Below the pieces are notes generated by a model. That model had not been told where the DNA came from. It saw only the letters and a list, made by a program, of their open reading frames with translations, and ran no database searches. Position numbers and translations under genes: made by a program. Shown here piece by piece: positions 1 through 9,885 of a stretch of DNA of 64,000 bases. The stretch is taken from contig NZ_CP097843.1 of NCBI RefSeq assembly GCF_023611505.1, forward strand, positions 496,001-560,000. Reading direction: 5' to 3'. How positions within the stretch are numbered: the first letter of the stretch is position 1; every line of letters begins with the position of its first letter. The stretch comes from Streptococcus oralis. Its GTDB lineage: Bacteria > Bacillota > Bacilli > Lactobacillales > Streptococcaceae.

Positions 1-1
1 T

Positions 2-55
2 GGTGGCTGGGACGGCGGTGGCTTTGATGGTGGCGGTTCGTCTGATGACTGGTGA
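2..55 (+). CDS. C-terminal tail of a Gly-rich protein (partial, starts before window)
   Basis: An open frame enters from the left edge and ends at a TGA after 17 codons. The visible residues are a Gly/Trp/Asp-rich tail (GGWDGGGFDGGGSSDDW). Tails like this end DUF2207-type and TPM-domain membrane proteins, which are often encoded next to lemA, the next gene here. Only the tail is visible, so the family is inferred from composition and neighbour. Confidence 0.55.
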   Translation, partial: GGWDGGGFDGGGSSDDW

Positions 56-215
56 GTGATTGTATATTGCTCAAACCAATTTCTCCATACAGTAAGGTGA
101 CTCCTTTGCAACAGTTCACTCCTTAATTAAAAATAAAAACAAAGTTTGGGAAATTGATTTAAAATCTGAGTATTTTCTCAGAAAAGTTGATAAAAGAAAG
201 TGTTAAGGTTTTGAT

Positions 216-812
216 ATGAAACAAAATAAAGTAATTCTCTCAATAGTGGCGATTTTCTTTGGACTACTAGTTCTGGGAAGTTGTTCCGCAGTGACGACCT
301 ATAATGGTCTGGTTGGTGAACAGACTAAAGTGGAGCAGGCACAGGCCGATGTCTCTACAGCCCTCCAACGTCGTTCGGACTTGATTGGTAACTTGGTGGA
401 GTCCGTTAAAGGACAAATGAAACATGAAACCGAAGTCTTTACCAAGATTGCTGATGCTAGAGCTAAAATCGGTAGTAGCTCAGTAACTTCGGAAGAAAAC
501 CAAAAGGCTCAGGGAGAATTGAGCTCTGCTCTTTCCCGCTTGATTTCCTTGACGGAGAATTATCCAGAACTCAAGAGCAATCACAATGTTGAGCAACTAA
601 TGGTCGAACTTTCAGGAAGTGAAAATCGAATATTTGTAGCACGCAAGGATTATAATAAGGTCGCAGCCGAGTACAATCAAAAGTTGAGAAGTTTCCCAAC
701 CGTGCTTTTTGCGAATATGATGAACTTTAAAGAAGCTGAAACCTTCAAAGAAACAGAAGAAGCCAAGACAGTTCCTAAAGTCGATTTTGGAACATCTTCA
801 TCAAGTCAATAA
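216..812 (+). CDS. lemA: LemA family protein
   Basis: 198 aa, the usual LemA length. An N-terminal hydrophobic segment (about residues 6-22) ends in LGSC at Cys23, which fits a lipobox, so the protein is probably anchored on the outside of the membrane. The rest has the LemA pattern: YNGLVGEQTKVEQAQADV, then RRSDLIGNLVESVKG, then a long helical domain with NHNVEQLMVELSGSENRI and YN..AAEYNQKLRSFP. The cellular role of LemA is not settled. The ATG at 216 has only a weak ribosome site. A Gly-rich protein gene precedes it and a strong terminator follows. Confidence 0.9.
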   Translation: MKQNKVILSIVAIFFGLLVLGSCSAVTTYNGLVGEQTKVEQAQADVSTALQRRSDLIGNLVESVKGQMKHETEVFTKIADARAKIGSSSVTSEENQKAQGELSSALSRLISLTENYPELKSNHNVEQLMVELSGSENRIFVARKDYNKVAAEYNQKLRSFPTVLFANMMNFKEAETFKETEEAKTVPKVDFGTSSSSQ

Positions 813-868
813 AGTGAATCGACTATGAATAAAGGGATTTCTCTAGTATGACTAGTGATTTCAAACTC

Positions 869-898
869 AAACCTGGAAAGCCTTTTCCAGGTTTTTTT
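869..898 (+). terminator. Rho-independent terminator after lemA
   Basis: AACCTGGAAA pairs with TTTCCAGGTT across a short loop and is followed by a T run. Confidence 0.85.
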
Positions 899-906
899 GG
901 TATAAT
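898..906 (+). promoter_or_regulatory. Extended -10 promoter for the small membrane protein gene
   Basis: TGGTATAAT at 898-906 is a full extended -10 that starts inside the T run of the lemA terminator. No good -35 is visible. Confidence 0.5.
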
Positions 907-943
907 AAATGGGAAGAGACAGTGACTGAAATGGAGGTCTGCT

Positions 944-1234
944 ATGGAGAAAACAAAAGCCTTTCTTGAAGCGCACTACAAGAGATATATTCTTACGATT
1001 TGCTTTCTCTGGTTCCTCATGTTTTTCCTTCCTTGGGATTGGCAAGTGGGGGGAGTTTCAATTTATTATTTCGTTATGAAAAAACTCTTTGTGGTTTTTG
1101 GTGTGTTATCCATCCTATACTCCGTACTGATTAAAAAAATCAGTCTCTTTCTCTTGGGAGTGCTATTATGCATGGCCTTCTGGATTAATCTCTTTTGGTA
1201 TTTTGGGATATTACCTGCATTCTTGGGAAATTAA
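944..1234 (+). CDS. Small membrane protein, unknown function
   Basis: 96 aa that I do not recognise. After a short charged N-terminus it is almost entirely hydrophobic, with three likely membrane spans (about residues 15-30, 45-63 and 65-90). A GGAGG ribosome site stands 7 nt before the ATG and an extended -10 promoter lies upstream, so it looks like a real monocistronic gene. No motif suggests a function. Confidence 0.65.
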   Translation: MEKTKAFLEAHYKRYILTICFLWFLMFFLPWDWQVGGVSIYYFVMKKLFVVFGVLSILYSVLIKKISLFLLGVLLCMAFWINLFWYFGILPAFLGN

Positions 1235-1278
1235 ACATAAAATAATGATGGACTAGACTAGTTTCTAACCCTTTTTTC

Positions 1279-1302
1279 TCCTTGTAAAACAAGGATTCTT
1301 TC
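1279..1302 (+). terminator. Weak hairpin before secA
   Basis: TCCTTG pairs with CAAGGA around TAAAA and is followed by TTCTTTCTT. It may terminate the small membrane protein gene; the stem is short. Confidence 0.35.
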
Positions 1303-1331
1303 TTGAAAAATAATGGTAAATATGCTAAAAT
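1303..1331 (+). promoter_or_regulatory. secA promoter
   Basis: TTGAAA (1303-1308), a 17-bp spacer, then TAAAAT (1326-1331) preceded by TGC, which makes an extended -10. Confidence 0.7.
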
Positions 1332-1376
1332 TAAAAGAACATTCTAAAATATTCAGAATCTAAAGTAAGGAAAATA

Positions 1377-3890
1377 ATGGCTAATATTTTAAAAACAATT
1401 ATCGAAAATGATAAAGGAGAACTTCGTCGTCTAGAAAAGATGGCTGATAAGGTTCTTAACTATGAGAGCCAAATGGCCGCAATGTCGGACGAAGAACTAA
1501 AAGCAAAAACTGACGAATTTAAAGAACGCTACAATAAGGGGGAATCACTTGATTCGCTGTTATATGAGGCTTTTGCGGTAGTCCGTGAAGCAGCAAAACG
1601 TGTCCTTGGGCTTTTCCCTTATAAAGTTCAGGTCATGGGTGGGATTGTTCTTCACCATGGTGACGTTCCAGAGATGCGTACTGGTGAAGGGAAAACCTTG
1701 ACGGCGACCATGCCGGTGTACCTCAATGCCCTTGCAGGTAAAGGGGTTCACGTAGTTACTGTCAACGAATACCTGACAGAACGTGACGCGACTGAGATGG
1801 GTGAATTGTACTCATGGCTCGGTCTGTCAGTAGGGATTAACTTAGCAGCCAAATCTCCAATGGAGAAAAAAGAAGCGTATCTCTGTGATATTACCTACTC
1901 AACCAACTCAGAGATTGGTTTCGACTACCTTCGTGACAATATGGTCGTTCGTGCAGAAAACATGGTACAGCGTCCGCTTAACTATGCCTTGGTCGATGAG
2001 GTTGACTCGATCTTGATCGATGAAGCTCGTACTCCTTTGATCGTTTCAGGTGCCAATGCAGTTGAGACTAGCCAACTCTACCATATGGCGGATCATTTTG
2101 TGAAGTCTTTGGATAAGGATGACTATATTATTGACATTCAGTCTAAGACGATTGGTTTGTCTGATTCTGGGATTGACAAGGCTGAGAGCTATTTCAAACT
2201 GGAAAATCTCTATGATGTCGAAAACGTAGCTCTTACCCACTTTATCGACAATGCCCTCCGTGCCAACTATATCATGATTCTTGATATTGACTATGTGGTT
2301 AGCGAAGAACAGGAAATCCTAATCGTCGATCAATTTACAGGTCGTACCATGGAAGGTCGTCGTTACTCTGACGGCTTGCACCAAGCGATTGAAGCCAAAG
2401 AAGGTGTGCCAATCCAAGATGAGACGAAGACTTCAGCTTCTATCACCTACCAAAACCTCTTCCGTATGTATAAGAAATTGGCAGGTATGACAGGTACTGG
2501 TAAAACAGAAGAAGAAGAATTCCGCGAAATTTACAACATTCGTGTTATCCCAATCCCAACCAACCGTCCAATCCAACGTATCGACCACTCAGACCTTCTC
2601 TATGCCAGTCTTGATGCGAAATTTAAGGCTGTAGTTGAAGATGTAAAAGCTCGTCACCAAAAAGGTCAGCCGGTCTTGGTAGGTACAGTTGCAGTTGAAA
2701 CGAGTGACTTTCTTTCTAAGAAACTGGTAGAGGCAGGTGTTCCTCACGAAGTCTTGAATGCGAAGAACCACTACAGAGAAGCGCAAATCATCATGAACGC
2801 TGGTCAGCGTGGCGCAGTTACTATCGCAACCAACATGGCCGGTCGTGGTACCGATATTAAGCTTGGTGAAGGGGTTCGTGAACTTGGTGGACTTTGCGTC
2901 ATTGGTACAGAGCGCCACGAAAGTCGTCGTATTGATAATCAGCTTCGTGGACGTTCAGGTCGTCAAGGAGACCCAGGTGAGTCACAATTCTACTTGTCTC
3001 TTGAAGATGATTTGATGAAACGTTTTGGTTCAGAACGCTTGAAGGGTGTCTTTGAACGCCTCAACATGTCTGACGAAGCTATCGAATCTCGCATGTTGAC
3101 GCGTCAGGTTGAAGCAGCTCAAAAACGTGTAGAAGGAAACAACTACGACACTCGTAAACAAGTCCTTCAATACGATGATGTTATGCGTGAACAACGTGAA
3201 ATCATCTATGCACAACGTTATGATGTCATTACTGCAGATCGTGACTTGGCACCAGAAATCCATGCTATGATCCGTCGTACCATTGGCCGAATCGTAGATG
3301 CGCATGCTCGTTCGAAAGAAGATGAAAAACTGGAAGCAATCTTGAACTTTGCTAAATATAACTTGCTGCCAGAAGATTCAATCAGCCGTTCAGATTTTGC
3401 AGGTCTGTCAGATCAGGCCATCAAAGATGAACTGTATCAACGTGCATTGAAGGTTTATGATAGCCAAGTTGCCAAACTTCGTGATGAAGAAGCAGTGAAA
3501 GAGTTCCAGAAGGTCTTGATTCTACGTGTTGTAGACAACAAGTGGACAGACCATATCGATGCTCTTGACCAGTTGCGAAATGCTGTTGGTCTTCGTGGAT
3601 ATGCCCAAAACAACCCTGTTGTAGAATATCAAGCAGAAGGTTTCCGCATGTTTAATGACATGATTGGATCAATTGAATTCGATGTAACTCGCTTGATGAT
3701 GAAAGCACAAATCCACGAACAGGAACGTCCTCAAACTGAACACAATATCAGTACAACTGCGACTCGTAATATCGCAGCGCAGCAGACTCAGCTTCCAAAA
3801 GATGTGGACTTGAGCCAAATTGGACGAAATGATCAATGCCCATGTGGCTCTGGTAAGAAATTCAAGAATTGTCATGGTAAGAGACAATAA
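1377..3890 (+). CDS. secA: Preprotein translocase ATPase SecA
   Basis: 837 aa, typical for SecA1. SecA drives export of unfolded preproteins through SecYEG by ATP hydrolysis. Visible motifs: Walker A MRTGEGKT at about residues 100-107, the DEVD box at 207-210, second-motor motifs NMAGRGTDI and [13 protein letters not shown], and the C-terminal zinc-binding SecB-type tail [15 protein letters not shown] clean -35/-10 lies upstream and a GGAAA-rich site precedes the ATG. It stands alone ahead of the aro genes. It presumably serves the exported proteins seen here, including the sialidase and the lipoproteins. Confidence 0.98.
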   Translation: MANILKTIIENDKGELRRLEKMADKVLNYESQMAAMSDEELKAKTDEFKERYNKGESLDSLLYEAFAVVREAAKRVLGLFPYKVQVMGGIVLHHGDVPEMRTGEGKTLTATMPVYLNALAGKGVHVVTVNEYLTERDATEMGELYSWLGLSVGINLAAKSPMEKKEAYLCDITYSTNSEIGFDYLRDNMVVRAENMVQRPLNYALVDEVDSILIDEARTPLIVSGANAVETSQLYHMADHFVKSLDKDDYIIDIQSKTIGLSDSGIDKAESYFKLENLYDVENVALTHFIDNALRANYIMILDIDYVVSEEQEILIVDQFTGRTMEGRRYSDGLHQAIEAKEGVPIQDETKTSASITYQNLFRMYKKLAGMTGTGKTEEEEFREIYNIRVIPIPTNRPIQRIDHSDLLYASLDAKFKAVVEDVKARHQKGQPVLVGTVAVETSDFLSKKLVEAGVPHEVLNAKNHYREAQIIMNAGQRGAVTIATNMAGRGTDIKLGEGVRELGGLCVIGTERHESRRIDNQLRGRSGRQGDPGESQFYLSLEDDLMKRFGSERLKGVFERLNMSDEAIESRMLTRQVEAAQKRVEGNNYDTRKQVLQYDDVMREQREIIYAQRYDVITADRDLAPEIHAMIRRTIGRIVDAHARSKEDEKLEAILNFAKYNLLPEDSISRSDFAGLSDQAIKDELYQRALKVYDSQVAKLRDEEAVKEFQKVLILRVVDNKWTDHIDALDQLRNAVGLRGYAQNNPVVEYQAEGFRMFNDMIGSIEFDVTRLMMKAQIHEQERPQTEHNISTTATRNIAAQQTQLPKDVDLSQIGRNDQCPCGSGKKFKNCHGKRQ

Positions 3891-3908
3891 TATGAGATAA
3901 GATACAGG

Positions 3909-3949
3909 CGGATACTTGGTAAAAATCATTTTTTGCTTGGTGTCCGTTT
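3909..3949 (+). terminator. Hairpin between secA and the DAHP synthase genes
   Basis: CGGATAC pairs with GTGTCCG (one G-U), and AAAAAT pairs inside with ATTTTT. A TTTG run follows. It could end secA transcripts or act as a leader structure for the aromatic genes. No promoter separating the two is obvious. Confidence 0.4.
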
Positions 3950-3969
3950 GCTTTATAAGGAGATGAATC

Positions 3970-5001
3970 ATGGTATTTACAGCTAAAAGTCCTAAAATTA
4001 ACATTGAAGAAGTTCGCGCCTTGTCTAAATTAGAGGGAGCGGCTCTTGCGAGAAAAAATCAACGTGATCAGGAATTGGAAGCCATCATCCGTGGGGAAGA
4101 CCAGCGTATTCTCTTGGTGATTGGACCATGTTCATCTGATAATGAAGAGGCGGTTCTCGAGTATGCCAAGCGTCTATCTGCTTTGCAAGAAGAGGTCAAA
4201 GATCGTATTTTTATGGTCATGCGTGTCTATACGGCTAAACCTCGTACCAATGGAGACGGCTATAAGGGCTTGATTCATCAACCAAATGCTAAAGAAGCAC
4301 CTAGCTTGATCAATGGAATCAAGGCTGTTCGTCATTTACATTACCGCGTTATTTCTGAGACTGGCATGACAACAGCGGATGAGATGCTTTATCCTGAAAA
4401 TCTTCCGCTAGTGGATGATTTGATTTCTTATATGGCTGTTGGAGCTCGTTCTGTAGAGGATCAACAGCACCGTTTTGTAGCGAGCGGAGCAGATTTCTCA
4501 ACAGGATTTAAAAATCCCACATCTGGAAATCTCAATGTTATGTTTAACGGGATTTATGCAGCGCAAAATAAACAGAGTTTCCTCTTCCTCGGTAAAGAGG
4601 TGGAAACAACGGGGAATCCATTGTCCCATGCCATTCTTCGTGGTGCCTTGAATGAATACGGGAAAAATATTCCTAACTACTACTATGACAATTTGATGGA
4701 TACCATTGCCCAGTATGAAAAGATGGGCTTAGAAAATCCCTTTATCATCATTGATACCAATCATGACAATTCAGGCAAGCAGTACATGGATCAAATCCGT
4801 ATCGTTCGTCAGACCTTGATTAACCGTGACTGGAATGAGAAAATCAAGAAATACGTTCGTGGTTTTATGATTGAGTCCTATCTAGAAGATGGACGTCAAA
4901 ATGAACCTGAAGTTTTTGGTAAGTCCATTACAGATCCGTGTCTAGGCTGGGACAACACAGAAGCACTTGTTCGCGAAATTTACCAAACGCTAGGAGAGTA
5001 A
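3970..5001 (+). CDS. aroF: 3-deoxy-7-phosphoheptulonate (DAHP) synthase, first copy
   Basis: 343 aa. It catalyses the first step of the shikimate pathway, condensing phosphoenolpyruvate with erythrose-4-phosphate in the cytoplasm. It is a class I enzyme of the AroF/G/H type: [18 protein letters not shown] near residues 50-67, [34 protein letters not shown], and D..HDNSGK.Y near the C-terminus. A TAAGGAG ribosome site precedes the ATG. Its stop is 1 nt before the next gene, a paralogue of identical length, so the pair forms an operon. Which copy responds to which aromatic amino acid cannot be read from the sequence. Confidence 0.95.
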   Translation: MVFTAKSPKINIEEVRALSKLEGAALARKNQRDQELEAIIRGEDQRILLVIGPCSSDNEEAVLEYAKRLSALQEEVKDRIFMVMRVYTAKPRTNGDGYKGLIHQPNAKEAPSLINGIKAVRHLHYRVISETGMTTADEMLYPENLPLVDDLISYMAVGARSVEDQQHRFVASGADFSTGFKNPTSGNLNVMFNGIYAAQNKQSFLFLGKEVETTGNPLSHAILRGALNEYGKNIPNYYYDNLMDTIAQYEKMGLENPFIIIDTNHDNSGKQYMDQIRIVRQTLINRDWNEKIKKYVRGFMIESYLEDGRQNEPEVFGKSITDPCLGWDNTEALVREIYQTLGE

Positions 5002-5002
5002 G

Positions 5003-6034
5003 ATGGCATTTATCGAAAAAGGTCAAGAAATTGATATTGAAGCAATCAAGGCTGAGACCCAGTTGTCACCTGAAGCATTGCGAAAAAAAGAAGTCCGCGA
5101 TAGAGAGTTGGCAGCCATCATTTCGGGTGAGGATGACCGAATCCTTTTGGTGATGGGGCCTTGCTCTTCGGACAATGAAGAAGCAGTACTCGAATATGCT
5201 CGCCGCTTAGCAGACTTGCAGAAAAAAGTTGCGGATAAAATCTTTATCGTGATGCGTGTTTATACAGCTAAACCTCGTACCAATGGAGATGGCTATAAGG
5301 GTTTGGTTCATCAGCCCGATACTTCGAAAGCTCCAAGCTTGATTAATGGCTTGCAAGCTGTTCGTCAGTTGCACTACCGTGTGGTTACGGAGACTGGTTT
5401 GACGACAGCTGATGAGATGCTCTACCCGTCAAATCTCGTTTTGGTCGATGATCTGGTCAGCTACCATGCTGTAGGGGCTCGTTCAGTGGAAGACCAAGAA
5501 CACCGTTTTGTAGCTTCTGGAATTGATGCTCCAGTTGGGATGAAAAATCCAACATCTGGGAACCTTGGGGTCATGTTTAATGCCATATATGCAGCTCAAA
5601 ACAAGCAAACCTTCCTTTACCATGGCCAAGAAGTGGAAACTTCAGGAAATCCCTTGGCCCACGTTATTCTTCGCGGTGCCATGAACGAATATGGTAAAAA
5701 TGAACCCAACTTCTACTATGAAACCCTCTTAAATGCCATCAATCGCTATGAGACTATGGGACTTGAAAATCCCTTCATTATCATCGATACCAACCATGAC
5801 AATTCGGGCAAGCAGTATATGGAACAAATTCGCATTGTTCGTCAAGCCTTGCTGAATCGTGACTGGAATGAAAAGATTAAAAAGACGGTTCGAGGCTTTA
5901 TGATCGAATCATACCTAGCAGATGGCCGCCAAAATCAACCAGAGGTCTTTGGCTGCTCCATAACTGACCCTTGTCTAGGTTGGGAAAATACAGTAGCCTT
6001 GGTAGAAGAAATTTATACTACCTTAACAAAATAA
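5003..6034 (+). CDS. aroF: 3-deoxy-7-phosphoheptulonate (DAHP) synthase, second copy
   Basis: 343 aa, colinear with the preceding gene and keeping the same motifs ([54 protein letters not shown]). It starts 1 nt after the upstream stop, using GGAGAG inside that gene's end as ribosome site. Differences are spread along the whole length, so this is an old tandem duplication. Paired copies with different feedback sensitivity are known in other bacteria; here that is inference. Confidence 0.95.
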   Translation: MAFIEKGQEIDIEAIKAETQLSPEALRKKEVRDRELAAIISGEDDRILLVMGPCSSDNEEAVLEYARRLADLQKKVADKIFIVMRVYTAKPRTNGDGYKGLVHQPDTSKAPSLINGLQAVRQLHYRVVTETGLTTADEMLYPSNLVLVDDLVSYHAVGARSVEDQEHRFVASGIDAPVGMKNPTSGNLGVMFNAIYAAQNKQTFLYHGQEVETSGNPLAHVILRGAMNEYGKNEPNFYYETLLNAINRYETMGLENPFIIIDTNHDNSGKQYMEQIRIVRQALLNRDWNEKIKKTVRGFMIESYLADGRQNQPEVFGCSITDPCLGWENTVALVEEIYTTLTK

Positions 6035-6045
6035 GTGAAAAGGAT

Positions 6046-6072
6046 GGAGTTGGGGGAATCTCAACTCCTTTT
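6046..6072 (+). terminator. Terminator-like hairpin between the aro pair and acpS
   Basis: GGAGTTG (6046-6052) pairs with CAACTCC (6062-6068), followed by TTTT. It lies 7 nt before the acpS start, so it may attenuate readthrough rather than fully stop it. Confidence 0.55.
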
Positions 6073-6078
6073 GTGAGT

Positions 6079-6441
6079 ATGATAGTTGGACACGGAATTG
6101 ACATCGAAGAATTAGCTTCGATAGAAAGTGCAGTTACACGACGTGAGGGCTTTGCTAAGCGCGTGCTGACACCTAAAGAAATGGAGCGCTTTGCCAGTCT
6201 CAAAGGGCGCAGACAGATTGAATACTTGGCCGGTCGCTGGTCAGCTAAGGAGGCTTTTTCCAAGGCTATGGGGACAGGAATTGGCAAACTGACCTTTCAG
6301 GATTTGGAAGTTTTGAACAATGAAAGAGGAGCTCCCTATTTTAGTCAGGCGCCATTTTCAGGAAAAATTTGGCTGTCAATCAGCCATACAGATCAGTTTG
6401 TGACAGCCAGTGTCATTTTGGAGGAAAATCATGAAAGCTAG
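6079..6441 (+). CDS. acpS: Holo-[acyl-carrier-protein] synthase
   Basis: 120 aa, the normal AcpS size. It moves 4'-phosphopantetheine from CoA to a serine of apo-ACP for fatty acid synthesis. Conserved elements are GHGIDIEEL at the N-terminus (metal-binding Asp) and [16 protein letters not shown] in the middle (Glu and Lys of the active site), with SISHT near the end. I chose the ATG at 6079 because the family begins MI.GHGIDI; the open frame extends further upstream. No clear ribosome site is visible. The 3' end overlaps alr by 11 nt. Confidence 0.93.
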   Translation: MIVGHGIDIEELASIESAVTRREGFAKRVLTPKEMERFASLKGRRQIEYLAGRWSAKEAFSKAMGTGIGKLTFQDLEVLNNERGAPYFSQAPFSGKIWLSISHTDQFVTASVILEENHES

Positions 6442-7534
6442 TCCACATAGACCAACCAAGGCTCTGATTCGTTTGGGAGCTATTCGACAAAATATACAAC
6501 AAATGGGAAGTCATATCCCTAATGGTACGCTCAAATTTGCAGTAGTCAAGGCTAATGCTTATGGACATGGGGCGGTAGCTGTTGCCACTGCTATCCAAGA
6601 TGATGTTGATGGATTTTGCGTTTCCAATATTGATGAAGCTATTGAGTTGCGCCAAGCAGGAATTGACAAGAAAATCCTCATCTTAGGAGTTTCTGAGCTA
6701 GAAGCCGTTTCTCTGGCTAAAGAATACGATATCACCTTGACAGTGGCAGGATTGGAGTGGATTCAAGCGCTGTTAGACAAGGAAGCAGATTTAACTGGCT
6801 TGACTGTCCACCTCAAGATTGATTCAGGAATGGGACGGATTGGTTTTAGAGAGGCCAGTGAAGCTGATCTGGCTCAAGACTTGCTCAAGCAACATGGTGC
6901 TCGCGTTGAAGGAATTTTTACCCACTTTGCGACTGCAGATGAGGAATCAGATACCTACTTTAATCAGCAGTTAGAATGCTTTAAAGCTATTTTGGCAAGT
7001 ATGAAGGAAGTTCCAGAGCTGGTTCATGCCAGCAACTCGGCAACGACCCTCTGGCATGCAGAGACTATTTTCAATGCAGTTCGTATGGGAGATTCCATGT
7101 ATGGTCTCAATCCAAGTGGAGAGGTTCTGACCTTGCCTTATGACTTGACTCCAGCCTTGACCTTGGAGTCTGCCCTGGTCCATGTCAAGACTGTTCCTGC
7201 TGGAGCTTGTATGGGCTATGGAGCGACCTATCAGGCAGATAGCGAGCAAGTCATCGCGACGGTGCCAATCGGTTATGCAGATGGTTGGACACGAGATATG
7301 CAGAATTTCTCCGTCTTGGTAGATGGCCAAGCTTGCCCAATTGTCGGACGGGTTTCTATGGATCAAATCACCATTCGTCTGCCTAAGCTTTATCCTTTGG
7401 GAACCAAAGTCACCCTGATTGGCTCCAACGGCGACAAGAAAATCACAGCAACTCAGGTAGCGACCTACCGCGGAACCATTAATTATGAGGTGGTCTGTCT
7501 TCTCAGCGATCGCATTCCGAGAGAATATCATTAG
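6431..7534 (+). CDS. alr: Alanine racemase
   Basis: 367 aa. A PLP enzyme that interconverts L- and D-alanine and supplies D-Ala for peptidoglycan and teichoic acids. The PLP lysine lies in [10 protein letters not shown] (Lys40) and the second catalytic base Tyr263 in [17 protein letters not shown] and GRVSMDQI are also present. The start at 6431 has GGAGG 6 nt upstream and gives the standard length. It overlaps the end of acpS, a conserved pairing in firmicutes. ddl, which uses the product, lies at 35.1 kb. Confidence 0.96.
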   Translation: MKASPHRPTKALIRLGAIRQNIQQMGSHIPNGTLKFAVVKANAYGHGAVAVATAIQDDVDGFCVSNIDEAIELRQAGIDKKILILGVSELEAVSLAKEYDITLTVAGLEWIQALLDKEADLTGLTVHLKIDSGMGRIGFREASEADLAQDLLKQHGARVEGIFTHFATADEESDTYFNQQLECFKAILASMKEVPELVHASNSATTLWHAETIFNAVRMGDSMYGLNPSGEVLTLPYDLTPALTLESALVHVKTVPAGACMGYGATYQADSEQVIATVPIGYADGWTRDMQNFSVLVDGQACPIVGRVSMDQITIRLPKLYPLGTKVTLIGSNGDKKITATQVATYRGTINYEVVCLLSDRIPREYH

Positions 7535-7552
7535 AAAAGAAAGGAGTGGAGC

Positions 7553-9568
7553 ATGAATCTACATCAACCCTTGCATGTCTTGCCTGGTGTGGGACCAAAG
7601 TCAGCCGAAAAATACGCCAAACTAGGAATTGAAAACTTACAAGACCTCTTGCTCTACTTTCCTTTCCGTTATGAAGACTTTAAGACCAAGCAGGTGCTAG
7701 ATCTGGAAGATGGGGAAAAGGCGGTTCTGTCTGGTCAAGTCGTGACTCCTGCTAGTGTCCAGTATTATGGTTTCAAGCGCAATCGCCTACGTTTTAGCCT
7801 CAAGCAGGGAGAAGTCGTTTTTGCGGTGAATTTTTTTAACCAACCCTATTTGGCTGATAAGATAGAGTTGGGTGCAACCCTTGCTGTCTTTGGGAAATGG
7901 GACCGTGCTAAGGCCAGTCTGACTGGGATGAAGGTTCTGGCTCAGGTGGAAGATGACCTCCAACCTGTTTATCGACTGGCTCAAGGAATCAGTCAGGCCA
8001 GTCTGGTCAAGGTCATCAAAACGGCCTTTGATCAGGGGTTAGACCTCTTGATTGAGGAAAATCTTCCCCAGTCTTTACTTGATAAATACAAACTCATGTC
8101 TCGTTGCCAGGCTGTCCGCGCTATGCATTTTCCTAAGGATTTGGCAGAATACAAGCAGGCCCTTCGCCGTATCAAGTTTGAGGAACTCTTTTATTTTCAG
8201 ATGCAGTTGCAGACGCTCAAGTCTGAAAATAGAGTTCAGGGAAGCGGTCTGATTCTGAACTGGTCTCAGGAAAAAGTAACGGCTGTCAAAGAAAATCTGC
8301 CTTTCGCCCTGACCCAAGCTCAGGAAAAGAGTCTGCAGGAGATTTTGACCGACATGAAGTCCGACCATCACATGAATCGTCTCCTACAAGGGGATGTGGG
8401 GAGCGGAAAAACTGTGGTTGCTGGCTTGGCCATGTTTGCGGCGGTGACGGCTGGCTGCCAGGCGGCTCTCATGGTTCCGACAGAAATCCTTGCGGAGCAA
8501 CACTTTGAGAGTTTACAGAACCTTTTTCCAGACTTGAAACTGGCTCTCTTGACAGGTTCCTTGAAAGCTGTAGAAAAAAGAGAAGTCTTGGAGACCATTG
8601 CCAAGGGTGAGGCTGACTTTATTATCGGAACCCATGCTTTGATACAAGATGGGGTTGATTATGCTCGTCTTGGTTTGATTATTATTGATGAGCAGCACCG
8701 TTTTGGTGTGGGCCAAAGGCGTGTTCTGCGGGAAAAAGGAGACAATCCAGACGTTCTCATGATGACGGCGACTCCCATTCCCCGGACGCTTGCTATCACA
8801 GCCTTTGGCGATATGGATGTTTCCATTATTGACCAGATGCCAGCAGGGCGGAAGCCGATTGTGACTCGCTGGATCAAGCATGAGCAACTGCCTCAGGTCT
8901 TGACTTGGCTAGAGGGGGAAATTCAAAAAGGTTCCCAAGCCTATGTCATCTCTCCCCTAATCGAAGAATCTGAAGCTCTGGATCTGAAAAATGCTATTGC
9001 CTTATCTGAGGAGTTGACGGTTCATTTTGCTGGTAAGGCCGAAGTGGCTCTTCTACATGGTAAGATGAAGAGTGACGAAAAAGACCAGATTATGCAGGAG
9101 TTCAAAGAGCGAAAAACGGATATTCTGGTTTCGACGACGGTTATTGAGGTTGGGGTCAATGTTCCCAATGCGACTGTCATGATTATCATGGATGCAGACC
9201 GGTTCGGTCTCAGCCAGCTTCACCAGCTCAGAGGTCGTGTCGGTCGGGGGGACAAGCAGTCTTACGCTGTTCTTGTGGCTAATCCCAAGACGGACTCTGG
9301 GAAGGACCGCATGCGCATCATGACAGAAACGACCAATGGATTTGTCCTTGCGGAGGAGGATTTGAAAATGCGTGGTTCGGGTGAGATTTTTGGAACCAGA
9401 CAGTCAGGACTTCCAGAGTTTCAAGTGGCTGATATTATCGAAGACTTTCCTATTTTAGAAGAAGCCAGAAAGGTTGCCAGCTACATTAGTTCGATAGAAG
9501 GTTGGAAAGAGGATCCGGAGTGGCGCATGATTGCTCTCCACCTAGAGAAGAGAGAACATCTGGATTAA
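7553..9568 (+). CDS. recG: ATP-dependent DNA helicase RecG
   Basis: 671 aa, full length. RecG remodels stalled forks and branch-migrates Holliday junctions. Domains in order: N-terminal wedge/OB domain (about 1-230, with LPGVGPKSAEKY at the start), superfamily 2 helicase core with Walker A GDVGSGKT (280-287) and DEQHRFGV (from 379), motif III MTATPIPRTLA, motif VI QLRGRVGRG, and the C-terminal hook. An AAAGGAG ribosome site precedes the ATG. It follows alr closely. Confidence 0.97.
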   Translation: MNLHQPLHVLPGVGPKSAEKYAKLGIENLQDLLLYFPFRYEDFKTKQVLDLEDGEKAVLSGQVVTPASVQYYGFKRNRLRFSLKQGEVVFAVNFFNQPYLADKIELGATLAVFGKWDRAKASLTGMKVLAQVEDDLQPVYRLAQGISQASLVKVIKTAFDQGLDLLIEENLPQSLLDKYKLMSRCQAVRAMHFPKDLAEYKQALRRIKFEELFYFQMQLQTLKSENRVQGSGLILNWSQEKVTAVKENLPFALTQAQEKSLQEILTDMKSDHHMNRLLQGDVGSGKTVVAGLAMFAAVTAGCQAALMVPTEILAEQHFESLQNLFPDLKLALLTGSLKAVEKREVLETIAKGEADFIIGTHALIQDGVDYARLGLIIIDEQHRFGVGQRRVLREKGDNPDVLMMTATPIPRTLAITAFGDMDVSIIDQMPAGRKPIVTRWIKHEQLPQVLTWLEGEIQKGSQAYVISPLIEESEALDLKNAIALSEELTVHFAGKAEVALLHGKMKSDEKDQIMQEFKERKTDILVSTTVIEVGVNVPNATVMIIMDADRFGLSQLHQLRGRVGRGDKQSYAVLVANPKTDSGKDRMRIMTETTNGFVLAEEDLKMRGSGEIFGTRQSGLPEFQVADIIEDFPILEEARKVASYISSIEGWKEDPEWRMIALHLEKREHLD

Positions 9569-9649
9569 GCCTTTTCTAAGAAATCTATAAGCTAGCTTTT
9601 AGGTTTGGGTCTTATACTAGAGTCATCAAAAAGAAACGAGGATTCTCAC

Positions 9650-9721
9650 ATGACTATTAAAGTAACCTACCAAAAGAAATTCCAAACCGTCAAACTAGAG
9701 AAAGGAGCTAGCACCTATTGA
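9650..9721 (+). CDS. 23-codon ORF, small peptide or remnant
   Basis: An ATG with a CGAGGA ribosome site 7 nt upstream opens a 23-residue frame (MTIKVTYQKKFQTVKLEKGA...). A strong terminator follows directly and a possible TATACT -10 lies at 9613-9618. The alternating hydrophobic/charged start looks like the first beta strands of a longer protein. It is therefore either a cut-off gene or a genuine microprotein; I do not recognise it. Confidence 0.35.
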   Translation: MTIKVTYQKKFQTVKLEKGASTY

Positions 9722-9727
9722 TACACA

Positions 9728-9750
9728 GAGAGCGGAAACGCTCTTTTTAT
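9728..9750 (+). terminator. Rho-independent terminator
   Basis: AGAGCG, GAAA loop, CGCTCT, then a T-rich run. Confidence 0.85.
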
Positions 9751-9753
9751 TTT

Positions 9754-9767
9754 TAAAACTACTTTCA
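9754..9767 (+). promoter_or_regulatory. Candidate NanR operator 1 (upstream of the acetyl esterase)
   Basis: TAAAACTACTTTCA, one of four copies of a TRAAASTACTTTYA palindrome, each upstream of a transcription unit in the sialic acid region. The binding protein is inferred to be the RpiR regulator at 22478-23329. Confidence 0.55.
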
Positions 9768-9827
9768 GACGATCAGTTTGAGGGAGGAGAATCTAAAATC
9801 ACTTTCTGTTTCCCATTCTTTCTTGCA

Positions 9828-9867
9828 TTGCTTTTCTAGATATGCTAGAGTTATGATAGCGATTACA
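9828..9867 (+). promoter_or_regulatory. Promoter and cre-like site of the acetyl esterase gene
   Basis: TTGCTT (9828-9833), an 18-bp spacer, TATGAT (9852-9857). TGATAGCGATTACA (9854-9867) overlaps the -10 and matches a streptococcal cre (CcpA) site with two mismatches. Confidence 0.45.
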
Positions 9868-9885
9868 AAACAAAAGGAGCATTCT

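Noticed and set aside
6971..7531. 186-codon antisense frame inside alr
   Set aside because: No ribosome site and no protein-like pattern; alr on the plus strand is unmistakable.
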